Positions 40,693 through 51,378 are shown, numbered from the stretch's first letter. The stretch is DNA of 64,000 nt from Effrenium voratum (GCA_963377175.1 CAUJNA010001502.1:997001-1061000), one strand, 5' to 3'. Made by a program: numbers and translations. The notes: generated by a model not told the origin, from the sequence alone.

Positions 40693-43600
40693 TCAGCGCT
40701 TAGGCCGCTTGGAAGGAATCGTGCGCCACAACCAGCCCAGACCCTCGTACAAACCGTCACCTGTGGTCGCGCAAGATGGCTGAATAAACCAGTGGCGGTG
40801 CCGCAATTGGTGAAGCCCAAGCTTGTCCGCCATCTCAGCTGCAGTCATCGCATGTGGCAGGTCCTGCGACACAGAACGCGTATGCGGGGTAAGAAAACGT
40901 TGTGGAGGAATTTGCGCATGAGTACTCACGAAGGCCCCGGGATCGCTATGGCATAATTTGAGTGGGGCATGCCCCACATTTATTGGACCGCATAACATGG
41001 ATCACGATTGCCTCAACCTGTCTGTCCAACAAAAACCCCCAAACTGTTCAACACTACAGACACTCAGCTCACATCATGTCGCTAGCATCCGTCCTGCTTG
41101 TTTGCAAAGACCAGCAGCACCGCGTCGCGCATCTCATCCTCATTCAGCATTTTGTTGAGTTCCCCTCGGGCGTCCTCAATCCGATCCCGGTCGTTGCTGT
41201 CGACAACAAAGATGAGACCATTGGTGCCCTGATAGTAGTTGCGCCACAAGGGGCGGATCTTGTCCTCGCCATATCATAATGTCGGGTATGTATTTTTTTG
41301 ACGTGCCCGCGCCGGGAAGTTGGTATAGGGGGTATGAATCGCAGGTATGGCGCGGGCTATGACTCGAGGGTATGGTTCGGGGTATGGCTCGCACGACTCT
41401 GAATTCTTGTTTTGCGGCCTTGGGCGGTGCGATTCTCGGTTACTTACGCTGCCGAGCAAATAGCTGCAAGAAACCGAGCCGCTCAGTTGCCACAGCTAGC
41501 CTCTGACCTAGAGCTACAACCCATTCTTTAGCATTTGTTTCTTGCGTTCTCCGGACCTTCCATGGAGCCCCTGCCAAGGCCGGAGAACTATCAGCACGCC
41601 TTCTAATTGGGGTCTTATGTCTCTTCTTGTGCAGAGCGAAACAACTCACTCTAGAAGGCTTACAAGGGTTCGAACTCTTCCTTCAGGCCGCTGCAAACCT
41701 TCCGGACCGATCCTCTCTCCGAAAAGAGGCGGCGCCGTTCTGCAGCCCTCCCCTTTGTTTGCCTAGCTTCTGAAGATCTGGTCCCTGTAGCTTCACGATT
41801 GCGCCCACACCGCAAGAGCTCTTGGTTGCAGATGGCTGCGAAAGGGTATGACTCGAGTATGAATCGGGCATGAATTGGGGGTACGAATCGGGGCTGACGG
41901 AAAGACGCAAAGCGAGCATGGCTAAGAAAGCTTGCAATCATGCGCGGCTGCTGCAAGCGGCAGCGCCCTATCACTTGGAGCAGGCCCGCGCCATGTGAAG
42001 CTATGAAGCAGAGCGTTTCAACCCGCGCAAAGTTAGCAAAGGTTTGGTTAGTGGTCAAACTCTCAACCGCGTAGCAGGAGGGGCGAGACGTCCGTCACAG
42101 TTTTCAAGCCTTCTTGGTCGGTTTTGCGATGCAACTAGGGCCTGTCCTGCGGGTAACGCAATAAACTGTTTGTTCTACTCTAACTGGTGTTTAGGGTAAG
42201 AGCTACAGGTTAGCTCACAGTTCGTCACGCGCCAGCTGACATTTGTATGGGCTGGCTTATTGCAACATTTCAAAAGCGCGCGGCCTCGCACGAGCTGCTT
42301 GCCTAATTTTGGCTGTTTATCCCAAGTGCGCTTTCGCTGCTGCGTCAAGGGGTGGACTTGCGCGCTCAGCTTTGGTATATGCACTGCCGATACTCTTAGC
42401 TAAGGCCTTCAAGTCAGCAGCTTGTGAACTCCTTTTTTGATTTTTTCGGGGGTATGAATTCGGGTATGACACGAGGGTATGGTTCGGGGTATGATTCGGG
42501 GGTATGACTCGCCCAGGTCCCACTTCCCGCGTAGACTCAAGAATGGGCACGGGAAAAAATACAGACCCATGTGCACTGCCATCCCGTGTTTGTATGTGAG
42601 AAAGGTTGGACCGGCTGGCCGGCAAAACTTCTGCAATTGAAACATGTTCAACTTTTGGTTCCAGAGGGCAGATAAAGTTGAATCAAGCTTCCGCGGAACA
42701 AGTCCAGTCAGGGTCCAACTTTTACGCTGGAGGGGTGAGGGGTCAAACAAGCTTATTAGGGGTCAAACAAATTGTTCTCTTAGATTTCCTACTGAAATGA
42801 GAACTCATATTTTTCAAAAAATGTCAGGGATCAAAAACACTTCTTCATTTCGTGGTACGCGCAGCACGTTCGCAAGGTTAAAGAAGTGATGATTCAGCAA
42901 AGGGTGCCTTGATGTCTGTAAACATTCTAAAAATCAGCGTGGGGGTTGGGGGGCGGGGGCAGCCCCCCCGTGATGTTCGAAGAAGTCATGGTTCAACAAA
43001 GGGTGCGTTAATCTCTGCAAACATTCTAAAAATCAGCGGGGGGATTCTTTTCGTCGTAGTTATTATTTTTTCGTCGTGGTTAGAACGCTTGGTTGGGGGG
43101 GTGCGGCAGCTCCCCCCATGTCACTATTCAACAAAGGGTGCATTAATCACTGTAAACATTTTACAAATCGGGGGGGATGATGATGGAAGAAGTGATGATT
43201 CAACAAAGGGTGCATCCGCCGATTCCCGAAATAGATGTTGAGAACCTCTCAAACTTTGTCAGATCTCCTTCCTTTACTTCCTCTCTTCTTTCCTTCCTTC
43301 CTTCCTTTCTTCCTGGAATTCCTTCCTTGCTTCCCTCCTTCCTTCCTTGCTTGATTCCTTTCTCCTTCCTTCCTTCCTTCCTTCCTTCCTTCCTTCCTTC
43401 CTTCCTTCCTTCCTTCCTTCCTTCCTTCTCCCCATGGGAATGAGAATAAGTTTTTTCTTGATAAGTTGTTTGATGCCTATCCCACGCTGGAGGGGGGGAA
43501 ACTTCCAAGTCGCGCCTGACCGCCCACATCCCAGACAGTGAAGGACAAGTTGTTGCACTTCGCACTGTCCTTGGAAATGGCACACGGTCCGTCAAAAAAA

Positions 43601-43841
43601 ATGCCAAACAGGCAATTATACAGTAGTCTTAGCGGCAACCTTTCTGATAAAAACAAAAAGCTGCTTGCGCCACGCAAGCCACGACGTAAAAATCAGTTGT
43701 TGGGATTGTGGTGGCTACCTCACCCAACTTCACCTTGTACAGGATGGTCGTCTTACCTGCATCATCCAGCCCAACCATCAGAATCCGCATCTCCTGCTTG
43801 CCGATCAGCCGCTGCCATATCTTTGTGACAGCAACACCCAT
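40693..43841 (-). CDS. diverged ARF-like GTPase, array copy F (5'-most; paralogue or decaying copy)
   Basis: Exons: 43683-43841, 43516-43569, 41094-41264, 40693-40863. All four are open and would give 184 residues, ending in SKRPKR. Differences cluster at functional sites: GLDDAGKTT for [19 protein letters not shown] for [10 protein letters not shown] in switch I, and DSAKCNN for ETVEYKN at the start of exon 2. Further changes are Asn, Phe and Gly replacements in exon 3 and many changes in exon 4. WDVGGQ, NKQ-D and CAT remain. Intron 1 (113 bp) has a GT donor. Introns 2 and 3 keep GC and GA. Intron 2 has grown to 2251 bp by insertions at about 41281-42570 and 42740-43480. The absence of stops argues against a long-dead pseudogene. 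The altered switch I argues against normal ARF function. Confidence 0.75.
41281..42570 (+). mobile_element. insertion of about 1.3 kb in intron 2 of ARF copy F
   Basis: ARF intron similarity stops at 41280 and resumes at about 42580. The insert is bordered by direct repeats (41358-41391 and 42465-42499) built of GGGTATGACTCGAGGGTATGG-like units, with a third cluster at 41845-41890. The interior has no recognisable transposase, reverse transcriptase or RNA gene. Could be a non-autonomous retroelement with short terminal repeats, or a mosaic. Confidence 0.5.
42893..43210 (+). repeat. G-rich tandem repeat, second locus
   Basis: Three to four units related to those at 925-1565: AAATCAGCGGGGG, G run, GCAGCCCCCC, TGATGTTCGAAGAAGT, ATGATTCAACAAAGGGTGC. 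Here it is part of the second insertion in intron 2 of ARF copy F. Confidence 0.7.
43262..43429 (+). repeat. CCTT tetranucleotide array
   Basis: An interrupted then nearly perfect run of TTCC units, immediately following the G-rich repeat in the same ARF intron. Confidence 0.95.
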
Positions 43842-45095
43842 GGCGTCGTGCGCAAATTCACCTCAATCTGTCTCGTACAGCCACGGAACACCATGACTTC
43901 TCAGTACCAGGACCTCTGCCCCTGCTTTACGCAAACCGTCCAACCCAAATCACCCAAACTTGGCCTCCATTAGTGTGGAAGTGTCGGCGTGTTCAACTTT
44001 AAGCGCTTAAGCGCCAAGAAACAGCGTGCTAACCACTGGAAACAAAGGGGCATCCATTTCTGCTTGGGTTCTGGCTTGGGGGTAGCAGAAAATCCTGGTA
44101 GGAAAAGAGAACCCCTTCTATGGACATTAGACGATCTACCGAGTAGAAGAACACAACAAGATGGGAACCGTGTGACATTGAACTGGGTACTTGTGCAAGT
44201 CGAAACCTCCAATGGCGCGCTTGGGCCATTTTTTGCCAAGTCTGAAGCCAGGAATTCAAATGCCATGGGGTGCCTCGCGCGTATTCACTGCTTTGATCCA
44301 AAGCGATCCTCCCGAGTGCTCAGCTGGTAAACGACGTCAGATGTCGGCTAGCCCCCAAAAATGGAAACCACACTTGTTGTATTCCACCAAAATTGTCTTG
44401 CAACAAAGTGACTAATTGAAGTCTATAAACTCGAGAAGCGAGTGCGTGAGAAGCTCATTCAAAACCCTTGAGGGACCATTCGGGGAAGCCATCCGGCCGA
44501 CCTTCCGCAACCCTTTGCTTTTGTGGTAAGTCTCCGCGGGAAAACAAAAAAAAGAAGGAAAAGGACACCAGGCCATCACCCAGAAGGAAATATTAAGATC
44601 ACTGTCCGACCCCAATCCTGGGATGATCTCTGCCATCCAAATCCAAAATTGCAAATGGCTGGTGGTCTCCATGGAAACTGCCACTGGAGGTTCCAAAAAG
44701 GAAAATGGAGGAAACCCTGCCAAATATTGGGCAGAAAGCCGCACATCCCCCACGAGAAAGGGAAGCACTGCTGTTCACTCGAAATTTGTTCAGAAGTCGA
44801 CATGACTGAGCGACGAACGGATAGGCTCACTGCGCTTTGCCCAAAACCCTGCAGCCCATGCCAGGCAGTCAAAGCCAGGGTGACGTATGGCATAACTCTC
44901 AGGACAAGCGGGCTGAACCCAAATGGCTTGAAATTACAGGGGTAAATGACTTTCACGATTCTTGCTTTGTTGTGATGGTTGTGACTTTTGTTAAGGGCAC
45001 CCCTTTTTGGTTCATGTTTTGAAGGGAAACCAAAAGGAAACCCACCAAACAAGGGGCCGCCCTGGAAAATTTGAGGAGCCGCCCATGGAGACGCC
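43842..45095. other. 5' flank of the ARF array and presumed intergenic region
   Basis: Spacer similarity to the other copies continues to about 43975 (ACCTCAATCTGTCTCGTAC, then GGCCTCCATT), the upstream border of the array. Beyond it a family E repeat is at about 44390-44465. Overlapping open frames of 140-158 codons occur on both strands at 44.5-45.05 kb but neither looks like a protein. Copy F transcription presumably starts in this region; no promoter motif is recognisable. Confidence 0.5.
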
Positions 45096-45100
45096 TGGCG

Positions 45101-45184
45101 TCAGCCGTGGGCCCTTCCGATCCCTGCCTCGGCCTCTTGCAAGCGACCGTTCAGCTCCCCCTCGGAGCGGATGAAGTCGGTGGC
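45101..45184 (-). CDS. candidate terminal exon (unidentified gene)
   Basis: The minus strand reads ATDFIRSEGELNGRLQE then AEAGIGRAHG and TGA at 45103-45101. It starts after ATAG followed by G. A GC donor after LQE would allow an internal exon of 51 bp instead, but the in-frame stop soon after makes a last exon plausible. Helical, Glu-rich. Confidence 0.5.
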   Translation of the reverse strand, partial: ATDFIRSEGELNGRLQEAEAGIGRAHG

Positions 45185-45231
45185 CTATGGCGATTGGAGT
45201 CCGGAGACTCCAAAGTTTGGGGTGTCTTGAT

Positions 45232-45545
45232 TTGGGGTTCTTACCTTTTTCTGGCGGTTGTAAAGGGAAACGAGCTGGGGTTCTGACCTTTTTCTGGCGA
45301 TTTTAAAGGGAAACGAGCTGGGGTTCTTACCGGGGTCTTACCTTTTTCTGGTGGTTTTAAAGGGAAACGAGCTGGGGTTCTTACTTAAAGGGAAACGAGC
45401 TGGGGGTCTCACCTTTTTTGGTGGTGTTAAAGGGAAACGAGTTGGGTTTCTTACCTTTTTCTGGCGGTTTTAAAGGGAACCGAGCTGGGGTTCTTACCAC
45501 TTTTTTTGGTGGTTTCAAACAGAAACAAGCTGGTGATTGGTGTCT
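45232..45545 (+). repeat. minisatellite, about seven units of roughly 48 bp
   Basis: Units read GGGGTTCTTACCTTTTTCTG, GCGGTTTTAAAGGGAAACGAGCT with small changes. A related single unit is at about 45700-45745. Located just upstream (gene sense) of the candidate terminal exon. Confidence 0.85.
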
Positions 45546-45574
45546 GGATTTGGGGATTTGGGGTTTCTTACTCT

Positions 45575-45696
45575 TAGCTGTCCTCAGAGATCCCCCCCTA
45601 AAAGTGAACAACTTTTAGTGGGTGAAATACGGAAATCCCGCACTAAACACTAAAAGGCTAAAAAGCTAAGGAACCGGATGGCTGGGAACCACCAAG
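45575..45696 (+). mobile_element. dispersed short element (family B), complete copy
   Basis: Runs from AGCTGTCCTCAGAGATCCCC through the CCTAAAAGTGAA...ACTTTTAGTGG hairpin and ACTAAACACTAAAAGG to GATGGCTGGGAACCACCAAG. Confidence 0.7.
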
Positions 45697-46023
45697 TTGA
45701 GGTTCTTACCCTTTTTTGGTGGTGTTGAGGGGAAACAAGCTGGTGGTTGATTGAACCAGGTGGAGGGCCTTGAAGGAGGTGGTTCTTTAAACAACACTGC
45801 TTAAACAGGTTCTAACAAATGGGTGTGTCTTAGGGCACCCCTTCTCTTTGGTGGTTTAAAGAGGGAAACCTAAAGTAAAACCAGAACATCTATTTTGGGG
45901 GGGTCCCCTAAAAAGGACACAACCATGTGAACCACAAAAAAAGGGAACATCGAAAGCCTCAAAATTGGCGTATCCGGATTATCCGGGTGGGCTTTCTGCG
46001 CCCCTTGAAAGCACCCCCAAGCG

Positions 46024-46089
46024 TCCCATTCTTTCCAGGCATCCTTCTTTCTAAAAACCACCTTACAAGAGAATGGGGAATCATCCCCT
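46024..46089 (+). mobile_element. family D element fragment
   Basis: CCCATTCTTTCCAGGCATCCTTCTTTCTA and GAGAATGGGGAATCATCCCC correspond to the two arms of the element at 50677-50788, with a shortened interior. Confidence 0.5.
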
Positions 46090-46130
46090 CGACATTTGTC
46101 TCATCTAGCGCCAAACCTCAACAGGCAAAG

Positions 46131-46196
46131 GCGGAAGATCCACCGAAAGCTGGAACACCGTTTGCCAGAAGTGCGCAACGAAAACCCTCGTCGCAG
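46131..46196 (+). CDS. possible plus-strand exon (unidentified)
   Basis: The plus strand reads AEDPPKAGTPFARSAQ then RKPSSQ, 22 codons, between CAAAG followed by G and CAG before a GTATCT donor. Pro/Ala/Lys/Ser-rich, like a disordered linker. It opposes all its neighbours, so it may be chance. Confidence 0.3.
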
Positions 46197-46439
46197 GTAT
46201 CTTCCAACACACGTGAACCAGCAATGCCGAAAACCTAAGCAAACGGAAAAGCACGTGTCTAGGAAAAATGGCGACAGAGAGTATCCTACGCTGATCCTGG
46301 ACAAATCCAGGGATTGCCAACCCTGTCACCATTGCCTGTCCAGTTTGTTTGTTTTGTTTCCTCTCCGGTGTCACCGCCCTGACCCATTGGAAAGGGCCCC
46401 GAGTGGGCTGGATGATAATTTGCGGGGGGGCCATTCCCC

Positions 46440-47550
46440 GGAACCTCGCAAAGCCCCTTAAAACCTAAGGGTTGACGGCAAAGTCAGGCCAACTGACGCC
46501 TTGATTGGCAGGGTTGTTTATAGGGGCGGTTGGAAGGGTGTTTAATTGTTGCAAGGTCATCTCGTGGTTTCCTCCCTAGGCCGATTCCCGCCCGGCCGTA
46601 CTGTCTTGCCACATGCGGCCGTCGCACATTTAGAAGTACCCTCCCTGCCACCAAGATGGCACCCACACGCAGGCCGAAATGGATCTTCCAGGTCCCACAC
46701 ATGCTATGTGGGTGGGAGGCATGCCCACACACCGCATCCTTAGATAAAATATCGCCCCAGCCCAGGCACATCCGGCGAGAAAAACAAAAAAACGCCTCCA
46801 TGGTGACGATGACTGGGTGACCCTTGAACGTCTTCGCCAGTGCGCCTCAACGACTTGGAGCGGCCAAGCCGTTTTCGAAAGCAAATCAAAAAGCATGGGC
46901 AGGCCGGGCATCTGTGTCTGACATCGTCTCACTTCCTGAGTGTGGATGGGCCAACAAAAGTACCCAAACTTGTCGTTTACCATGAACAAATGGGCCCTCC
47001 CAATAAGTTTGAGTCCAGGAACTCCGGAACTCAGGCAGTGAGTATTTGAGCACATGTTGTTTCAACCATCTTATTGACTTTTGTTTGAAAGCCAAGACCC
47101 GGCTCAAACAACCAGCTTGCAGATCTTACGGTTCCACCTTCTCCACCCTCATGGCCTGACCCACTTAGTGTCTTTGAGGACGCCAAACTCGGAGTCAAAC
47201 CGGGGAGGATACAGTTGACGCCAAGATATGCTCTTCCCTGAACGTTTTGTGTCACCCCACCAAAAGGAAACTCACGCAAAAAGGGCCCAGGTGACCCGAC
47301 TCACACGATCAGAAAGGGGAACCACAAACATATAAAAACATGCAAACACGATCAGTAAGCCTTGCCAAAGCCATGTCGACCTTGGGTGTACTAAAGCTGG
47401 GTCAATCTTGAACCATCAAAAAAAGGAGAGATAAAAGGACTCCTGGGAAACTCGGATTCTTGGGTTTGACCCATCAAGTGGAGTCGCTGACACATGTCTG
47501 CCCCCCGATCCCCGCGCTGGATCACCCGACCCCGACCCCGACGACGAAGT
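46440..47550. other. presumed intron
   Basis: Contains a family E repeat (46960-47045). A stretch at 46660-46560 is open on the minus strand (NVRRPHVARQYGRAGIGL) but has no clear splice ends. No exon is called. Confidence 0.4.
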
Positions 47551-47555
47551 TCCGC

Positions 47556-47593
47556 CTGCGGCTTCCAGCGGCGTCTTGTGGGAGATGACGAGC
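47556..47593 (-). CDS. candidate exon (unidentified gene)
   Basis: Bounded by TTTGAG followed by G and AG before a GC donor (47555-47554), 38 bp. Two frames are possible: LVISHKTPLEAA (needs two bases from the previous exon) or ARHLPQDAAGSR (phase 0). The first looks more natural; the second suits the phase of the exon upstream. Confidence 0.4.
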
Positions 47594-48097
47594 CTCAAAG
47601 ACTCAAGAGCTCGCGCAAGCGGAGCTGAACGCAGCTAAATCAACCTCAAGGTAATGGGAATCTCAATGAATCTCAATGAGTCCCTTGGTCTCAAAAAATC
47701 GTCGAAAGGTTGGTGGAGTTGACTATGAACACTTGCCAACAAACGGCTTGGAGCTTGCCAACGCAACAAGTGAGAAATCAGGCACGTCCTGTTTGCTGAA
47801 GTAGGAGCCACGGTCAGCGAGACAGTCTAAGCTCGCTAAGGTTCTTGTATTTTTAGTAGGGGGTTCCATCTTGGGGGAGTGGCAGGCCAGTGGGGAGGAA
47901 TGATTAAGTCAAACATAGTCGCAATTTACTCCAATTCACAAGCGGGAAAATAGGGATCGCCAAGTAGAAGGACCTGCATGATTAAGCTCCGTTTACGAGC
48001 TGAGCTTCCTGCAAATTGTCCAAAGCAAGAATATGAGCCTTCCCCCTTTAAACCAACAAAAACGCGGCTGGCGCTCCCGGCGGAGGCGGGGCTTGGC

Positions 48098-48133
48098 CCT
48101 GGCAGGGCTCCGGCTCCACACAGCTCTCCATGC
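48098..48133 (-). CDS. candidate exon (unidentified gene)
   Basis: The minus strand reads AWRAVWSRSPAR in phase 0 after CTCCAAG followed by G, with a GC donor at 48097-48096. Another frame (MESCVEPEPCQ) is open too. Tentative. Confidence 0.35.
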
Positions 48134-48176
48134 CTTGGAGACATCGGAGCTTCTTCTTTTTGAATTCCTTCGATAG

Positions 48177-48240
48177 GTCCTCTAGTTTGAGGGGTACCAA
48201 CTGGTTTTTCTGTAGTCTATTTTCGTAGAACCCTCTTTTG
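48177..48240 (+). mobile_element. introner-like element (family A), 5' part only
   Basis: Starts AGGTCCTCTAG and contains GGTACC and TTTTTCTGTAGTCTATTTT, then breaks off. A second, more complete copy follows 35 bp later. Confidence 0.6.
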
Positions 48241-48274
48241 GTTGTTGGGAGGAGGCATGAGCTTTCGATTCTAG

Positions 48275-48366
48275 GTCCTCCAGAGAGGCTAGAATAAGGG
48301 TACTAGGTTAGTGGGGGAACCCTCCCCCCAAAAAAGGGGGTAACAGGGCACCACTGGGCGACCTGG
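48275..48366 (+). mobile_element. introner-like element (family A)
   Basis: CTAG at the left border, GTCCTCCAG start and an end of CCACTGGGCGACCTGG, in which the terminal AG has changed. The internal pyrimidine run is shortened. Confidence 0.65.
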
Positions 48367-48741
48367 GATTGGGTGGCGGCATGAGGGAGGCAATAGACAT
48401 GGCGGCGCTCAACATGGAGGTGCCATGCGTTTTTTGCTTGTTTTTTCAATCAAGCTCATGAAAAGGAGCCGAGGGAGGAAACTCGAAAACAACAACAGAC
48501 ACAACAAGAACAACAAACCACCACCAACAAAGCAAAACGGACAGACGGTGGCTCCTCCGCAAATCATCTTTGTTGGGTGGAGGCATGCGGGTGGAGGCAT
48601 GAGGGTGGAGGTATTAAAATGGCGGCACTGGAAACGAGGCCGGCTGGTGAACTCTTATGATTCGCCGAGAGATGCTCATGCTGTCGGTTGTCGTAAGGCG
48701 CCCAGACCTCTGAGAAGCAAGCAGCAACCTTGGGGTCTTAG

Positions 48742-49500
48742 CAACCTTGGGGTCTTGATGCCCTCTTCTTGCAAGAGCTGAGGCAACTGTGTACGGGCAA
48801 CCGCTTGATGTTCCATTCGCTGGCACTGTTGTGGCAGGTTGTCCTGATGGGAGGGGCAGGTGTGATGGGAGGGGGAGGCGTGATGGTACACCCTAGCGTG
48901 CCACGTGATGCGGAAGAAGCCTCCAAAGCCTCCATCTGGCAGACTTCCTTGCTGCGGATGTTGTATGGCTTGGGCGTCTTTGGAACAGCGCATCTTGAAC
49001 AGTGGCGGCTAGGAAATGGCAAAGTGAAACCCAGCACTTTGCTGCTTGGACGGATCACGCGACAAATTGCTGATAGTTGCTGGCGGGATTGTGAGATACC
49101 GGGACTTCAGAGACCTACAGCTCATGCGTTAGGCCTTGACAAAGGTGGACCCAAAACCGCTGCGGCCAAGGAGTACCCAGGCGCCCTGAGCAGGGCTCTT
49201 GCTATGGTGATCAGGCTGAAAACTAGATGGGACCATGGGATTCAGGGTGCCCCTCTTACCCCCGGGGGCGTGATGCTTCCCGATTTTCAGGGAGGACCCT
49301 CAATGAATTTGTTTTGCATGAGGCGACGCGGACCGCTGAACGCCAGAGAGAGGGAGAGAGAGAGAGAGAGAGAGATTCGCCGAGACAGCATTCTGAGGGC
49401 CCCTAAAACATCACTCAGGGGCTTCAAAAGATTTATTGTTTGGCGTGGTTTGGAGGTGTCCCGGGCTGGCCTGCCATTTACCCACAAGATTCAGGGGTAA
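48742..49500 (+). pseudogene. retroelement-derived open frame (fragment)
   Basis: One plus frame is open for about 250 codons without a good start codon. It includes LDALFLQELRQL, GNRLMFHSLALLWQ, then SIWQTSLLRML, VKPSTLLLGR and finally KTAAAKEYPGALSRALA. The order of a His-Pro and Ser-Ile-Trp segment, KPS/T-LL and TAAAKEYP-alanine-leucine is one I remember from retroelement-type polyproteins abundant in dinoflagellate genomes. This is recollection, not a search result. No catalytic domain is present. Late in the frame a GA microsatellite (49351-49376) inserts a run of Arg-Glu. It lies in the presumed intron between the minus-strand exons at 48.1 and 50.6 kb. Confidence 0.4.
49351..49376 (+). 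repeat. GA microsatellite
   Basis: A GA run inside the retroelement-like open frame, probably expanded after insertion. Confidence 0.85.
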
Positions 49501-50090
49501 CCCCGAGTTCCCACCAATCCAAACCACCAATCAAGGGGGAGAACCAGATCTATGAAAAATAACACCGTCTGGGCTCCTAAAAAGGAGCAAGCCCGGGGGT
49601 TTGATAGCCCGGAGGTTTGATGGGAGATGCAGGCACTGTGTGCCAGCCAGTTCACCCTGCGGGGTAGTGGAAACCATCATATTGGGCGGATGACCAGCCC
49701 CCCAACCCCACGCCCAAAACCGGCGTTGGGGTAGCTGCTGACCCAGCACACGTTGGGCTTCTGTGGCAGCCGCACCTCGGCCGGGCTGGTCGAAGCTGGA
49801 GCCAAAGATTCCCAGCGACCCGGGACCCAAGCAGCTGGAAGATGAGCCTTAGCCGCATGGGTTGAACCCCTCTGTACTCCGTATGTTCGGTTTACCCCAG
49901 GCGTTTGTTGTTGAAACTAGCTAGGCTGCCTTAACGGGCCGAAATCATTTTTGGAGGGGATCCAATGTTGGAATTCCAAAAAAGCTTATTGGGAAGGTCA
50001 ATCCCGTTTTTCCTTAAATGTAGCCCCAAACCGCGAAATTGGCATGTGTTGGGCCTGTTTCCAACAGTGTGGCCTTGGGTGGTTGGAAGG

Positions 50091-50235
50091 CTGGTCGGAG
50101 ATGGTCGGAAGGTGGTCGGAAGTTGGTCGGAGGGTCGGAGGGTGGTCGGGATGTGGTCGGGAGGTGGTCGGAGGTGGTCGCGGAAGGTGGTCGGCGGTGG
50201 TCGGAAATTGGTCGGAAATTGGTTGGCGGTGGTCG
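50091..50235 (+). repeat. GGTCGG-type minisatellite
   Basis: About a dozen short units of 10-12 bp based on GGTGGTCGGA, with the interruptions CGGAAATT and GGGATGT. Confidence 0.85.
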
Positions 50236-50583
50236 CTTGGAGGTTGCAGCCTGGTTCTAAAGTCGTGGTGCTGTTCGAGCTTGCGGTAGCCTAACGCGTT
50301 TCCTTTTGGATCATGCAGTGCAATTCCCCACGTCATTTGCTTTTTAAGCGCCGTTTATACCTTATCTGATCAGCAGGCCGCCTGGATAAGCCGTTTGGAA
50401 ATCCAACAGGATCCAACATGACATTCAGTCTTTTTAGCCTTGTTTAGGAATTATCAAATCCCTCTATACTCCGTATGTTTAGTTTACCCCAGACGTTTGA
50501 ACGTGTCAAAAACATTTTTGAGGCCATGCAAGGACAGACTTTGCAAACCCTGAATCTGCCCTGTGCAGCAGCGAACGCCCTGC

Positions 50584-50622
50584 CTGCGCCCTCTTGTCTG
50601 TGGGCAGGCAATAGCACCCCTC
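50584..50622 (-). CDS. candidate exon (unidentified gene, five-exon chain)
   Basis: The minus strand reads EGCYCLPTDKRAQ, 13 codons in phase 0, between GCGCAG followed by G and CAG before a GC donor (50583-50582). Last of five exons whose phases agree: 55573, 53564, 53306, 52373 and this one. Two Cys in CYC; family not recognised. Confidence 0.6.
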
Positions 50623-50676
50623 CTGCGCACAGCTCTCCGCGGGCAAAGCTTGCCTGTTCAAACGCCATGAATTTCC

Positions 50677-50788
50677 AGGGGTACCTTCCCCATTCTTTCT
50701 AGGGATCCTTCTTTCTAGAAAGCCTCAAGAATCCCAGGGAAACCGGCTGGTTGTTGAAAAGAACTAAAAGAATGGGGAATCAACCCCT
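50677..50788 (+). mobile_element. short inverted-repeat element (family D), best copy
   Basis: Arms AGGGGTACCTTCCCCATTCT and the inverse of AGAATGGGGAATCAACCCCT pair over about 22 bp with a few mismatches. The loop holds GGATCCTTCTTTCTAGAAAG. A typical MITE-sized hairpin without coding capacity. Confidence 0.65.
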
Positions 50789-51285
50789 AGAGAATTCATC
50801 TGCAAACTCTGCGCTGGTTTCCACATGTTGAAGGGCTTTGGGAATTTGAAGGTTTAAAGTGCGTGTTGAAAGGCCGGGGTCTACTTGTCAAAAGCCAATG
50901 TGTGGACCCTCCTGCTACCCAGGCAGCCTGATTCCACTGAGGGGACGCCTGCGAAGGGGAGAATCACCGGGACTGGTGGAGACAAAATGTTGCAACCGGC
51001 GTCGCTTCGGCACTCACCTGACCAAGGCGAACCTTTGGCGACCTTTACTAAAAATTGGACCGAAAGAGAAAACCCACAGGTTATAAGGTCGGATTTGAAC
51101 AACTGAGGTATAAATCCGCCCACTGCAAAAAGCCTCACTTAGGTTTGGAGAGGCACACAATAATCAAAACCAACCGTGCGCAAACCTTGCACCGACGGAC
51201 ATGGACCGACTTGACCAGGGCAGCGGGTTGCTCAAAGCACCTTTGAACAAAACTAGAAAGTTAACCACCGGAAGCCAGTCCATTA

Positions 51286-51378
51286 GACAGGTTAGAATAC
51301 GGGTACCCTTTGTTCTGTAGTCTATCTTAGTCGGGGAACCCTCCCCAAAAAACGGTACAAGGGCACCGGGGGACCTAG
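51286..51378 (+). mobile_element. introner-like element (family A), 5'-truncated
   Basis: Begins within AGGTTAGAATA and runs through GGGTACC and CTGTAGTCTATCTTAGTCGG to GGGGGACCTAG. The AGGTCCTCCAG end is lost. Confidence 0.65.

Noticed and set aside
44523..45052. Opposed open frames of 140 and 158 codons.
   Set aside because: Both strands are open with no motif or splice support. At most one could be real and neither looks like a protein.
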